Source of the DNA: Labrenzia sp. R4_2
Lineage (GTDB): Bacteria > Pseudomonadota > Alphaproteobacteria > Rhizobiales > Stappiaceae
Direction of reading: 5' to 3'
NCBI RefSeq assembly: GCF_017743865.1
Contig: NZ_JAGHRJ010000009.1
Span: 87,032 to 151,031 of the forward strand
Length of the DNA: 64,000 nt
Shown: positions 26,836 to 35,728 of the stretch, piece by piece
Layout of the letters: each line of letters starts with the position of its first letter
Position numbering within the stretch: position 1 is the stretch's first letter
Position numbers and translations under genes: made by a program
Notes under the pieces: generated by a model
Seen by the model: only the letters and a program-made list of their open reading frames with translations
Told to the model about the DNA's origin: nothing
Database searches by the model: none

Positions 26836-27821
26836 GGGTCTGGGGGCACATTGCAAACTGCCTGAAAAGCAGCGGCGCCTGTGCCCTCGTCACGGTCGCC
26901 GAAACTGGCGGGTCGACACCACGGGAAACCGGCGCACGGATGATCGTACGGCCGGACGGCGGGTTTTACGGCACAATCGGCGGCGGCACCTTGGAATTTG
27001 AAGTGATCCGCCAGGCAGCAAAGGCTGCAAGCCGCAAAACGGCCGGTTTCGAACTAAAAACTGTTTCTCTCGGCCCCGATCTCGGCCAGTGCTGTGGAGG
27101 CCGGGCCAAAATCGCGATCGAAGTGTTCATCGACGAACAGTTGGAAGCTGCTGAACGGCTGGCACTGGAAGAAAGCAAACCGTATCCGTTTGTAACGCAT
27201 ACGATTATCGAAAGCGGCTCCGTTCGTGAACGGGAGATCGCAGATCAAGTGCCTGAAGACGCATTTCATATCCTCGAGGAGAATGGTCAAAAGCTGCTGA
27301 TCGAACAATTCGGCGAAACACGGCGGACACTATACCTCTTCGGTGCGGGGCATGTCGGAAAGGCACTCGTTCTGGCGTTGGCGCCCTTGCCGTTTTCGAT
27401 CGTTTGGATCGACAGCAGAGCGGATCAGTTTCCAACTGCTGTCCCGGCCAATGTTACGAAGATCTGCACTTCGGACCCCGCAAATGCACTTGAGAATGCG
27501 CCGGATGGTGCCTTCGTGCTCGCCATGACCCATTCACACGGCCTCGATGAAGAAATCATGGCCCGTGCGCTCCTCGCGCAGCGCTTTGGCTATTGCGGTG
27601 TGATCGGTTCCAAAACCAAGCGGGTCCGGTTTCTGAAGCGTCTCAAAACACGCGGTCTCAGTGACAGCGTTCTTTCGACCATGGTCTGCCCGGTCGGGGT
27701 GACAACGATAAAATCAAAACACCCGGCTGCGATCGCAGCAGGAATAGTTGTCGACCTGATCGCCCGGGACGAGGCCTGTTATCAACAAGCCGCTGCAAGC
27801 GGGAGGCTTGCACATAAATAA
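26832..27821 (+). CDS. xdhC: Xanthine dehydrogenase accessory factor XdhC
   Basis: Binds molybdenum cofactor, promotes its sulfuration and inserts it into XdhB. A 329-residue cytoplasmic protein with the N-terminal ETGGSTPRETGARMIVRPDGGFYGTIGGGTLE domain and a C-terminal Rossmann domain (LYLFGAGHVGKALVLAL near 165, FGYCGVIGSKTKRVRFLKRL near 255). It overlaps xdhB by four bases and is followed after 38 bases by the nucleoside-type ABC transporter, which probably belongs to the same transcript. Confidence 0.95.
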   Translation: MRVWGHIANCLKSSGACALVTVAETGGSTPRETGARMIVRPDGGFYGTIGGGTLEFEVIRQAAKAASRKTAGFELKTVSLGPDLGQCCGGRAKIAIEVFIDEQLEAAERLALEESKPYPFVTHTIIESGSVREREIADQVPEDAFHILEENGQKLLIEQFGETRRTLYLFGAGHVGKALVLALAPLPFSIVWIDSRADQFPTAVPANVTKICTSDPANALENAPDGAFVLAMTHSHGLDEEIMARALLAQRFGYCGVIGSKTKRVRFLKRLKTRGLSDSVLSTMVCPVGVTTIKSKHPAAIAAGIVVDLIARDEACYQQAAASGRLAHK

Positions 27822-27859
27822 GACATGAATAATAAGGCGGCATCCAACCGGGGGACAGT

Positions 27860-29443
27860 GTGGGTACAGAAAACCATTCAGAAGTGGACACGGCAGCTGC
27901 CCCGTTCGCAAGATCCGGCAAAGAAAAATTGCTGGACGCGCAAGGGCTGACCAAGCGGTTTGGCGATATCCTTGCCAACGACGCCGTCGATCTGACGATC
28001 AACAAGGGTGAAATTCACGCTCTTCTTGGTGAAAACGGCGCGGGAAAGTCTACGCTCGTCAAGATGTTCTACGGCTCACTCGAGCCGGATGGAGGTGAGA
28101 TCTGGTGGGATGGCCAAAAGGTTGCGATAGACAATCCTGCGGCTGCCCGCGAACTCGGCATTGGGATGGTGTTCCAGCACTTTTCCTTGTTCGAGGCGTT
28201 GAATGTGGTCGAGAACATTGCGCTCGCACTTCCGAATCCCGGCAATATGAAAGATTTGGCCAAACGGATCGAAACGGTTTCCCGCGAGTATGGTCTCCCG
28301 CTAAAGCCCAGTGACATTGTCGCCGACCTGCCTGTCGGCATCCGTCAAAGGATCGAAATCGTCCGCTGTCTGCTGCAGGAACCCCGTCTGATCATCATGG
28401 ACGAGCCGACGTCTGTTCTGACACCGCAGGAAGCGGATCAGCTTTTCCTAACCCTGCAACGGTTGGCGTCCGAAGGCTGCGCTGTTCTTTACATCAGCCA
28501 CCGGCTGGAAGAAGTTCAGCGGATCTGCCATCACGCGACGATCTTGCGCCACGGCCAGGTGGTCAATGAATGTGATCCCACGAAGGAAACACCAGCAACA
28601 CTCGCTAGCATGATGGTGGGCGCTGAAGTGATCGCGGTAAACGCGGCAGCGCAAAAACCGGCTATCGGAGATGTCCGGCTTGGGTTGAACAAGTTGTCCG
28701 CCCCTGCGGCCACACCCTTTGCAACGGCGCTGAACAACATTTCGCTGGAACTCCGTGCGGGTGAAGTTGTGGCGATTGCGGGCGTTGCCGCAAATGGGCA
28801 AGGGGAGTTGTTCGACGCAATCTCCGGTGAAATGCGCGTTGGCTCCGACATGATCTTGCTGGATGGCGTTCCTTGCGGCTCCAAGGGCATCAATTGGCGC
28901 CGGAAGAAAAACGCCGCCTTCGTTCCCGAAGAGCGGCTTGGTCATGGCGCCGTTCCGGGCATGAAGCTCTCCCTGAACATTGTGCTTACGCGTCACAGCA
29001 CGGGTGACAAGCTGGTCAATGGCGGGATGGTGTCCACGGCCAATGCCGGACAGATGGAACAGCGGATCAAGCAAGCCTTTGATGTCCGTATGTCGCATGA
29101 CGATCCGGAGGCACGTTCACTATCGGGTGGCAATCTGCAGAAGTTCGTTGTCGGTCGCGAGCTCGACCGGCAACCCGGCGTCCTGATCATCAATCAACCG
29201 ACTTGGGGCGTCGATGCAGGGGCAGCTGCCCTGATCCGTCAGGCGATCATTGATCTCGCCCGAAGCGGGTCTGCAGTTCTGGTGATCAGCCAGGATCTCG
29301 ATGAAATTTTTGAAATTGCTGACAAGATCGCGGTGATCTCCAGAGGCTACCTGTCTGAACCAGAGCCGGCCGCGGATATGACCCGCGAACGGGTTGGACT
29401 TCTCATGGCAGGCGGAGCCGAGACACAAGGGGAGGTCGCCTGA
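27860..29443 (+). CDS. BMP-type ABC transporter, duplicated ATP-binding protein
   Basis: ATPase of a purine/nucleoside uptake system, 527 residues with two nucleotide-binding domains in tandem. The first has an intact Walker A GENGAGKSTL near 55. The second carries the degenerate AGVAANGQGEL typical of RbsA/YufO-like proteins, with the signature LSGGNLQKFVVGREL near 420. The start is a GTG at 27860 after GGGGGA. It overlaps the first permease gene by one base. Position after xdhABC suggests the substrate is a purine base or nucleoside. Confidence 0.93.
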   Translation: MGTENHSEVDTAAAPFARSGKEKLLDAQGLTKRFGDILANDAVDLTINKGEIHALLGENGAGKSTLVKMFYGSLEPDGGEIWWDGQKVAIDNPAAARELGIGMVFQHFSLFEALNVVENIALALPNPGNMKDLAKRIETVSREYGLPLKPSDIVADLPVGIRQRIEIVRCLLQEPRLIIMDEPTSVLTPQEADQLFLTLQRLASEGCAVLYISHRLEEVQRICHHATILRHGQVVNECDPTKETPATLASMMVGAEVIAVNAAAQKPAIGDVRLGLNKLSAPAATPFATALNNISLELRAGEVVAIAGVAANGQGELFDAISGEMRVGSDMILLDGVPCGSKGINWRRKKNAAFVPEERLGHGAVPGMKLSLNIVLTRHSTGDKLVNGGMVSTANAGQMEQRIKQAFDVRMSHDDPEARSLSGGNLQKFVVGRELDRQPGVLIINQPTWGVDAGAAALIRQAIIDLARSGSAVLVISQDLDEIFEIADKIAVISRGYLSEPEPAADMTRERVGLLMAGGAETQGEVA

Positions 29444-30537
29444 TGCGGATCGAACTCGTCAAACGCAAGGAACACAGCGAACTGATGTCGCTGATGTCGC
29501 CTCTGATTGCTGTCGGCCTGACAGCTCTGTCCGCTGCGATCATCTTTGCCATTTCCGGCGTCAATCCAGCCCTTGGTCTCTACAAGTTCTTCATTGAACC
29601 TTTGACAGAACAGTGGTCGCTGGAAGCAACGATCGAAAAAGCAACACCGCTTATTCTGATCGGCTGCGGTTTGGCAGTGTGTTACCTCTCGAACAACTGG
29701 AACATCGGCGCAGAAGGGCAATTTGTGGTCGGGGCCATGTTCGGCTCCATCCTGCCGGTGATGTTCCCGAGTTTTGAAAACAGCCTGACTTTGCCGCTGA
29801 TGCTGATCTGCGGCGTGATCGGGGGCGCGCTTTGGGCGATAATCCCGGCGCTGTTAAAGACCCGGTTCAACACCAACGAAATCCTGACAAGCCTGATGCT
29901 TGTCTATGTGGCCGGGCTTCTGCTGGATTATCTTGTCCGCGGTCCGTGGCGGGATCCGGACGGCTTCAATTTCCCGGAATCACGCATCTTTTCTGACGCT
30001 GCGACCTTGCCGGAAGTCTTTGGCGGAATGATGAGCCTTGCGACGCCCATCACCATCATTGTGGCGTTGGTGCTCGCGCTCGTTTTGGCAAAAACCATCA
30101 AGGGCTTTGAAATCCGCGTAATGGGCGAAAGCCCGCGCGCAGGCAGCTTTGCCGGGTTCTCAGCAAAAGGGTTGACCATTTTCTCGTTCGCCTTGGCAGG
30201 CGGGTTGGCCGGCCTTGCCGGCACCATGGTCGTCTCAGGGTCCCTGAACCAGCTTCTGCCGTCCATTTCTCCGGGCTATGGCTTCACGGCGATCATCGTG
30301 GCCTTCTTGGGCCGCTTGAACCCGATCGGCATCATCATCGCCGGATTTGTCCTTGCCTTGTCCTACATCGGCGGGGAGGGCGTACAATCCGGACTTGGCG
30401 TCTCCAACAAGATTGCGAGCGTGATCCAGGGATTGCTTCTGTTTTACGTGCTCGCCTGCGACACGCTCATTCTTTATCGCATCCGCATGGTCTCCCGCCG
30501 TGCTGCCAATCCGGCCGGGGAGGTTTCTCATGTTTGA
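29443..30537 (+). CDS. BMP-type ABC transporter permease 1
   Basis: A 364-residue inner-membrane permease of the BPD_transp_2 family with about ten helices. Typical segments are LGLYKFFIEPLTEQWSLEATIEKATPLILIGCGLAVCYLSNNWNIGAEGQFVVGA and the coupling loop GESPRAGSFAGFSAKG near 225. It partners the second permease to form the channel of the nucleoside importer. ATG 29443 overlaps the ATPase stop. Confidence 0.93.
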   Translation: MRIELVKRKEHSELMSLMSPLIAVGLTALSAAIIFAISGVNPALGLYKFFIEPLTEQWSLEATIEKATPLILIGCGLAVCYLSNNWNIGAEGQFVVGAMFGSILPVMFPSFENSLTLPLMLICGVIGGALWAIIPALLKTRFNTNEILTSLMLVYVAGLLLDYLVRGPWRDPDGFNFPESRIFSDAATLPEVFGGMMSLATPITIIVALVLALVLAKTIKGFEIRVMGESPRAGSFAGFSAKGLTIFSFALAGGLAGLAGTMVVSGSLNQLLPSISPGYGFTAIIVAFLGRLNPIGIIIAGFVLALSYIGGEGVQSGLGVSNKIASVIQGLLLFYVLACDTLILYRIRMVSRRAANPAGEVSHV

Positions 30538-31444
30538 GGCTGTTCTGCTCACAGTCATTACTGCGGCAACACCGCTTCTCATTGCGGCAATTGGCGAATT
30601 GGTGGTGGAGCGCTCCGGCGTCCTCAATCTGGGCGTCGAAGGCATGATGATCATGGGGGCGGTGATTGGGTTTGCAGTCGCTAACCAGACTGGCTCTGGA
30701 ACACTCGGGGTCATCGGTGCAATCGCGGCCGGTATGGCCATGTCTGCCTTGTTTGGTTTTTTGGTGCTGGTCCTGGTCGCCAATCAGGTCGCGACCGGTC
30801 TTGCACTGACGATCCTCGGTCTTGGTTTGTCCGGGATGATCGGAGAAGCCTATATCGGGGTACCGGGTCTGCGGATCCCGGAACTCTACATCCCGATCTT
30901 GTCGGACATCCCGTTCATTGGACCGGTCTTTTTCCAGCAGGATGCCATCGTCTATATCGGCTTTGCACTTGTCATCGTGGTGGCCTACTTCCTCTTCCGA
31001 ACCCGTGCCGGCCTGATCTTGCGCTCTGTTGGTGACAATCACGGATCCGCGCATGCGTTGGGGTATTCAGTCCTGAAAATCCGGTTCATGGCGGTGTTGT
31101 TCGGCGGGGCCTGTGCGGGTTTGGCCGGCGCTTACATGTCGCTGGCTTATACACCGCAGTGGGTGGAAAACATGACGGCCGGCCGCGGCTGGATTGCGCT
31201 TGCTCTGGTGGTGTTTGCATCCTGGTTGCCGTTCCGCGTCATCATCGGGGCGTACCTGTTCGGCGCGGTCAGCGTTCTGAATTTGCATGCCCAGGCAATC
31301 GGCCTTGGGGTTCCATCGCAATTCCTGTCCAGCCTGCCATATCTTGCGACCATTGGAGTACTTGTGCTCATCTCCGCAAACCGCAGACTGACGCTCGTCA
31401 ATACACCGGCCTGTCTCGGCAAGCCGTTTGTTCCGGACCGGTAG
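30530..31444 (+). CDS. BMP-type ABC transporter permease 2
   Basis: A 304-residue second permease (BPD_transp_2), about eight to ten helices. It has the family's VVERSGVLNLGVEGMMIMGAVIGFAVA segment near 25-50 and the loop LRSVGDNHGSAHALGYS near 175. ATG 30530 overlaps the first permease by eight bases; the frame is open further upstream, but the hydrophobic N-terminus MFEAVLLTVITAATPLLIAAIGE fits a start here. Confidence 0.93.
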   Translation: MFEAVLLTVITAATPLLIAAIGELVVERSGVLNLGVEGMMIMGAVIGFAVANQTGSGTLGVIGAIAAGMAMSALFGFLVLVLVANQVATGLALTILGLGLSGMIGEAYIGVPGLRIPELYIPILSDIPFIGPVFFQQDAIVYIGFALVIVVAYFLFRTRAGLILRSVGDNHGSAHALGYSVLKIRFMAVLFGGACAGLAGAYMSLAYTPQWVENMTAGRGWIALALVVFASWLPFRVIIGAYLFGAVSVLNLHAQAIGLGVPSQFLSSLPYLATIGVLVLISANRRLTLVNTPACLGKPFVPDR

Positions 31445-31545
31445 CGCCTCCCCGTTACCGGTCGGGTTCAGCCTGCAGCGATCAGGGCTGGATCAAAGCA
31501 AAAAGATCGTACACAAAGAGAGATCAAACAGAGGGGACCAAACTG

Positions 31546-32610
31546 ATGAAATCTCTATTGAAAGCAACTGTGGCTGCCGCCGCGTTCCTCGCAGCGGGAA
31601 CCGCAGCAAACGCAGCCGATGTTAAGGCATGTTTCGTTTACGTCGGACCGGTCGGCGACTTCGGTTGGACCTACCAGCACGACCAGGGCCGCTTGGCCGT
31701 AGAAGAGCATTTCGGCGACAAGGTCGAAACCGCATTTCTTGAAAGCGTTGCGGAAGGCCCGGATGCAGAACGCGCCATTGAGCGTTTCGCGCGTGAAGGC
31801 TGCAACATCATCTTCACGACATCGTTCGGCTACATGAACCCGACCATCAAGGTTGCCAAGAAATTCCCGGATGTGAAGTTCGAGCACGCCACAGGCTACA
31901 AGACCGCCGACAACGTCGCGACCTATAACTCCAAGTTCCACCAGGGCCGCTACATCATCGGTCAGGTCGCGGCCAAACAGTCCAAGTCTGGTGTCGCAGG
32001 CTACATCGCCTCCTTTCCGATCCCGGAAGTTATCGCTGGCATCAATGCGTTTATGTTGGGCGCACAATCCGTCAATCCGGACTTCCAATTGAAGGTGGTT
32101 TGGGTGAACACCTGGTTTGACCCGGGCAAGGAAGCAGATGCAGCCAAGGCGCTGATCGACCAGGGCGCTGACATCATCACACAGCATACCGACTCCACCG
32201 CACCGCTTCAGGTCGCTCAAGAGCGCGGTGTTCACGGATTCGGCCAGGCATCCGACATGGTCGCCTTTGCCCCGGACGCGCAGTACACCGCCATCATTGA
32301 CGATTGGGCGCCATACTACATCCACCGCGTACAGGACGTTCTCGACGGGAAGTGGGAAAGCCACTCCTCTTGGGAGGGTCTTGCCGAGAAACACGTTGTC
32401 ATGGCCCCATACACCAATCTGCCAGCAGATGTTGTTGAAATGGCCAAAGCGACAGAAGCCAAGATTGTCGATGGTTGGGAGCCGTTCACCGGTCCGATCA
32501 CCAAGCAGGATGGTACCGTTGCAGCTGAAGATGGTGTGCGTCTCGACGACGGCGCGATCCTCGGCATGAACTGGTACGTTCAGGGCATTGACGACCAACT
32601 GCCGCAGTAA
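31546..32610 (+). CDS. BMP family (Med/PnrA-like) substrate-binding protein
   Basis: Periplasmic ligand-binding component, 354 residues. Signal peptide KATVAAAAFLAAGTAANA|AD. The mature protein has the BMP core VKACFVYVGPVGDFGWTYQHDQGRLAVEEHFGD and GCNIIFTTSFGYMNPTIKVAKKFPDVKFEHATGY. Relatives bind purine nucleosides or bases, in line with the xdh genes upstream. ATG 31546 follows GAGGGGA. It is last in the transporter operon and is followed by a hairpin and a terminator, usual for a highly expressed binding protein. Confidence 0.93.
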   Translation: MKSLLKATVAAAAFLAAGTAANAADVKACFVYVGPVGDFGWTYQHDQGRLAVEEHFGDKVETAFLESVAEGPDAERAIERFAREGCNIIFTTSFGYMNPTIKVAKKFPDVKFEHATGYKTADNVATYNSKFHQGRYIIGQVAAKQSKSGVAGYIASFPIPEVIAGINAFMLGAQSVNPDFQLKVVWVNTWFDPGKEADAAKALIDQGADIITQHTDSTAPLQVAQERGVHGFGQASDMVAFAPDAQYTAIIDDWAPYYIHRVQDVLDGKWESHSSWEGLAEKHVVMAPYTNLPADVVEMAKATEAKIVDGWEPFTGPITKQDGTVAAEDGVRLDDGAILGMNWYVQGIDDQLPQ

Positions 32611-32621
32611 TCTTGCACTCT

Positions 32622-32695
32622 GAGAGCCGGAGTTTCCGGCTCTCGAATCAAGGATTAGGCCGGAGACAGGCAATCACCTGTTCCCCGGCCTTTTT
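32622..32695 (+). terminator. Hairpin plus intrinsic terminator after the BMP operon
   Basis: Two structures in tandem. Arms GAGAGCCGGA (32622-32631) and TCCGGCTCTC (32635-32644) come first. The second is AGGCCGG...CCGGCCT with an inner ACAGG/CCTGT stem, closing at about 32691 and followed by TTTTTCTT. The first may protect the mRNA 3' end; the second is the terminator. Confidence 0.85.
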
Positions 32696-32814
32696 CTTGA
32701 CCGGAGAGGTCTTACAGTTTTCCCATACTCTCCGATAGACTTGAGCCGCTCAGCACTTATTTTATGTACAGCTCGCAGGGCGCGTGTCGTCACGACAGAA
32801 GGAATGGATCCCGC

Positions 32815-33768
32815 ATGGAACGCCGCAGTTTTTTGACCGGAGCCATTGCCAGTGGCAGTACAATCTTGGCATCAGGTGCGAACGGCCAAGCCGCGTCTTC
32901 ACAGGTTACACCGGAAAACACCGCGGCAAATCCGACAAAACGCACCGACGGATTTTATCTGGCCCTCGGCGGCGGCGCGGCCAAGGCGTTTGCGCATATT
33001 CCCGTTCTTGAAGCGCTGGATGATCTCGGGGTGAAGCCTAAAGCGATCGCCGGAACATCCATGGGCTCCATTCTCGGTGGCTACTATGCAAGCGGCATGA
33101 GCGGCGAGGACATCCGGAGCTTTACAGTCGATCTCTTCACCCAAAAGGGGCAGTTGCTTCAAAAGCTTTTTTTGACTGACGGCCGGACCTGGGGGTCGCT
33201 TCTGAATATGATGCGACCGTCTATTATTGATCCGCTGGTTTTGTTCGAGACGCTGTTTCCGGACGGGCTGGCGGAGAACTTTGAAGATTTACAAATCCCG
33301 ATGAAAGTCGTCGCAACGGATTTTCATCGCCAATCCCAAGCCGTCCTGACCGAAGGTACGCTCCTACCTGCGATTGCGGCTTCATCAGCGCTGCCGATGT
33401 TGCTGACACCGGTCCAGATTGACGGGCGCGTCTTGATCGATGGCGGCTTCGTCAACCCGACGCCTTTTGACGTGTTCGAAGACACGGATTATCCCGTGAT
33501 GGCCGTTGATGTGACCGGGGCGGATTTTTCAGCGATCGATGGTCTGCCAAGCGGCATGGAAACCTGGATCGGGTCATTTTCGATTACGCTTCATTCCCTC
33601 GTTGCAGCGAAGTTGAGCTGCGCCCAGCCGGATCTCCTCCTGGAACCGGCAATCGGTCATTTCCAAACGATGGATTTCTTCGAAGTTGAGGCCATATTGG
33701 ATGCGGCCGATCCGATCCGGGAAGATGTCAAACGTGGGTTGGACCGGCTGCTGGGGCAAAAGATCTGA
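32815..33768 (+). CDS. Patatin-like phospholipase with Tat signal
   Basis: A 317-residue putative lipid acyl hydrolase. The N-terminus MERRSFLTGAIASGSTILASG matches a twin-arginine signal (RRSFLT), so the protein is probably exported folded. Catalytic dyad motifs are present: oxyanion loop LGGGAAKAFAHI near 55, GTSMG nucleophile elbow near 85 and DGGF near 220. ATG 32815 starts at the Tat signal; the frame is open to 32764. Neighbours are unrelated, and the natural lipid substrate is unknown. It is convergent with the alpha/beta-hydrolase gene. Confidence 0.85.
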   Translation: MERRSFLTGAIASGSTILASGANGQAASSQVTPENTAANPTKRTDGFYLALGGGAAKAFAHIPVLEALDDLGVKPKAIAGTSMGSILGGYYASGMSGEDIRSFTVDLFTQKGQLLQKLFLTDGRTWGSLLNMMRPSIIDPLVLFETLFPDGLAENFEDLQIPMKVVATDFHRQSQAVLTEGTLLPAIAASSALPMLLTPVQIDGRVLIDGGFVNPTPFDVFEDTDYPVMAVDVTGADFSAIDGLPSGMETWIGSFSITLHSLVAAKLSCAQPDLLLEPAIGHFQTMDFFEVEAILDAADPIREDVKRGLDRLLGQKI

Positions 33769-33786
33769 GGCAGCTGTCTTTCCAAG

Positions 33787-35451
33787 CTAGAACGACGCGC
33801 CGCGTTTGACGAAGATTTCCTTGAGGCGGTCTGCACGGTCAGTATTCCATCCGTCTGGATCAACGGCCGCGGCCCAGGCGTCGATGTAGTCCCGGGCAAT
33901 ATAATAATGACCAAAGCCCGAGACATTCAGCGAAAACGCGGAATCAAGCGCGAGCTGCAGCATGGTAACGACGGGAAACCACCTGAGCTGAGGTGTAACG
34001 TCCGGAGCGCGTGGAGGTGACAGCCAGTCCGGTTCAAAGATGGAACTGTCGTAGGTGAAGTTCACAATTGGGTCGCTGCCGTAATTGAGAAACACCATTC
34101 GGATCGGACCCCAAGGCGTAAATTCACCTTCAAGTCCCCCATACTGGTCCAAAACCCGGATCAGAGACCCGTTGCCATAGGTGGGCCGCCAGGCTGGGCT
34201 GTCCGGGTTTCGATGATCGCGAACTTCTGACCAGAATTTAGAGAAAAACGGGGACCCGGCCCACATCGCTCCCTGGATGGGGTCTCCCAACATGTCGAAC
34301 AAAGGGATCGTGGCTTGAGAGTTGAACGCTCCTTGGCTCAGACCATGCACATAAAACTTTGGCCGGTTGTTTTTCGGCAACGTTGTCCAATGGTCATAGA
34401 CCTTCTCAAAAAGAACGCGTGCTTGATCAACGCCATAGTCCGGATGTGCGAGCAGAGACAAAATACTTGTGAGATACGAGTATTGTGCGGCAACCGTCGC
34501 CACATCTCCGCCAAGCATGAAGTCGAGTGTGTCATGAGCGCCCGGATCCATCCACCCACTGCCAACCGGGACGGCGACAACAAGAGTTGAGCGCGAGAAG
34601 GCATCCACGCGCTTCAATTCTTCCAACGCGATTTCGGCGCGTTCTTCCGCTGTCTCGGCCGACAATCGGCCAACATAAATCCGGATCGGGTTTTGAACCG
34701 GACCCTCAAAGAATTCCCCGATTTCATCTGATGAGGGGGCCGTTGCAACAAAAGCCCGGCCGTGCCGCCCCATTTCCTTCCAGCGGATGAGGGACGCTGC
34801 ACTTCCTGTCTTTTGCAGATCGGATGGCTGTTCAATATCCGGCTCCATGAGAAGGTCTGCAGCCATAAAGGACGCGTCGGCTGCTTTGAAGGCGTTGCGG
34901 ATCAATGCGCCATCGACCAACGCCCAGAAGAGCCAGCCAACAGCGGCAATTGAGACCACGATGCCGACACGACGCGGCACCAAACGGTCCAAAATTTGCT
35001 CCATCCGGCGGCGGGCGATCCCAAGTGCTCTGAAAATTAGCCACAGAACCAGAAAAACGGCGAGGGATACTCCTAGTATGAAGAATGGAGCGGCGCTTTC
35101 CAGCGGCTCCAGTCCAACGGCCTCGCGGGTAGCATTTTGCCAGTTTGCTGCTCTTGAAAGGGAAAAGGCAAGAATACCGGCACAAGCGACCAAGCCACCG
35201 ATAACCCAAACTGTTCGCAAGCGCCCCCTTAGCCACGGAATTTCCATGTAGCACCAGGTTGCCCGGACAAGAAGTGCCGCTTCATAACCCAAGCTTGCAA
35301 CAATTCCTGACAAGAGGCTTTGCACCAAGGGGTCGCGTGGCATCAAAGATGGGGTCAGCGAGGCACCAAACGCGCTGATTGCAACAATTGCAGCAAACGT
35401 GGACATGTTGGACATCATCCAACCGGGCAGGCGGTTTTGAGAATGCGGCAT
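33787..35451 (-). CDS. Membrane alpha/beta-hydrolase family protein (Abhydrolase_9 type)
   Basis: A 554-residue protein with four to five N-terminal transmembrane segments (to about residue 185) and a C-terminal alpha/beta-hydrolase domain. That domain carries the nucleophile elbow YVHGLSQGAF near 365 and an end that could supply the catalytic His (VSGFGHYYI). This layout matches the Abhydrolase_9 family, whose function is not known. ATG 35451 is chosen over the TTG at 35454. A lipid substrate is plausible given the membrane anchor and the neighbouring patatin, but this is inference. Confidence 0.8.
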   Translation of the reverse strand: MPHSQNRLPGWMMSNMSTFAAIVAISAFGASLTPSLMPRDPLVQSLLSGIVASLGYEAALLVRATWCYMEIPWLRGRLRTVWVIGGLVACAGILAFSLSRAANWQNATREAVGLEPLESAAPFFILGVSLAVFLVLWLIFRALGIARRRMEQILDRLVPRRVGIVVSIAAVGWLFWALVDGALIRNAFKAADASFMAADLLMEPDIEQPSDLQKTGSAASLIRWKEMGRHGRAFVATAPSSDEIGEFFEGPVQNPIRIYVGRLSAETAEERAEIALEELKRVDAFSRSTLVVAVPVGSGWMDPGAHDTLDFMLGGDVATVAAQYSYLTSILSLLAHPDYGVDQARVLFEKVYDHWTTLPKNNRPKFYVHGLSQGAFNSQATIPLFDMLGDPIQGAMWAGSPFFSKFWSEVRDHRNPDSPAWRPTYGNGSLIRVLDQYGGLEGEFTPWGPIRMVFLNYGSDPIVNFTYDSSIFEPDWLSPPRAPDVTPQLRWFPVVTMLQLALDSAFSLNVSGFGHYYIARDYIDAWAAAVDPDGWNTDRADRLKEIFVKRGASF

Positions 35452-35728
35452 CAACGTCTCCGAAAGGGGCAGGCGGATTTTCTATGATCGGTTTAATATG
35501 CCATTAGTAGTACCGCGTTTTGTCAGGGATAATATCCTTGGTGAAGAAAATGCCATTTAATGGATTCAAGTGCAGTTAACTGTCTGCGCTCATTGTCTCC
35601 CAAACGACGCTTGGAAAATGGCTGCCTGGCTTCCACCAGGACTGCACCCGGGACGGTGAGACTCTGTCTCCCGGCCGCGTATTAGCGTTGTTCTGCCTGA
35701 AGATGATCGAGTTTGTGGGACAGTTTGC

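Noticed and set aside
31555..32673. 372-codon frame antisense to the BMP binding protein
   Set aside because: Shadow frame; translation is low in hydrophobic structure and shows no family match, whereas the forward frame is a clear BMP protein.
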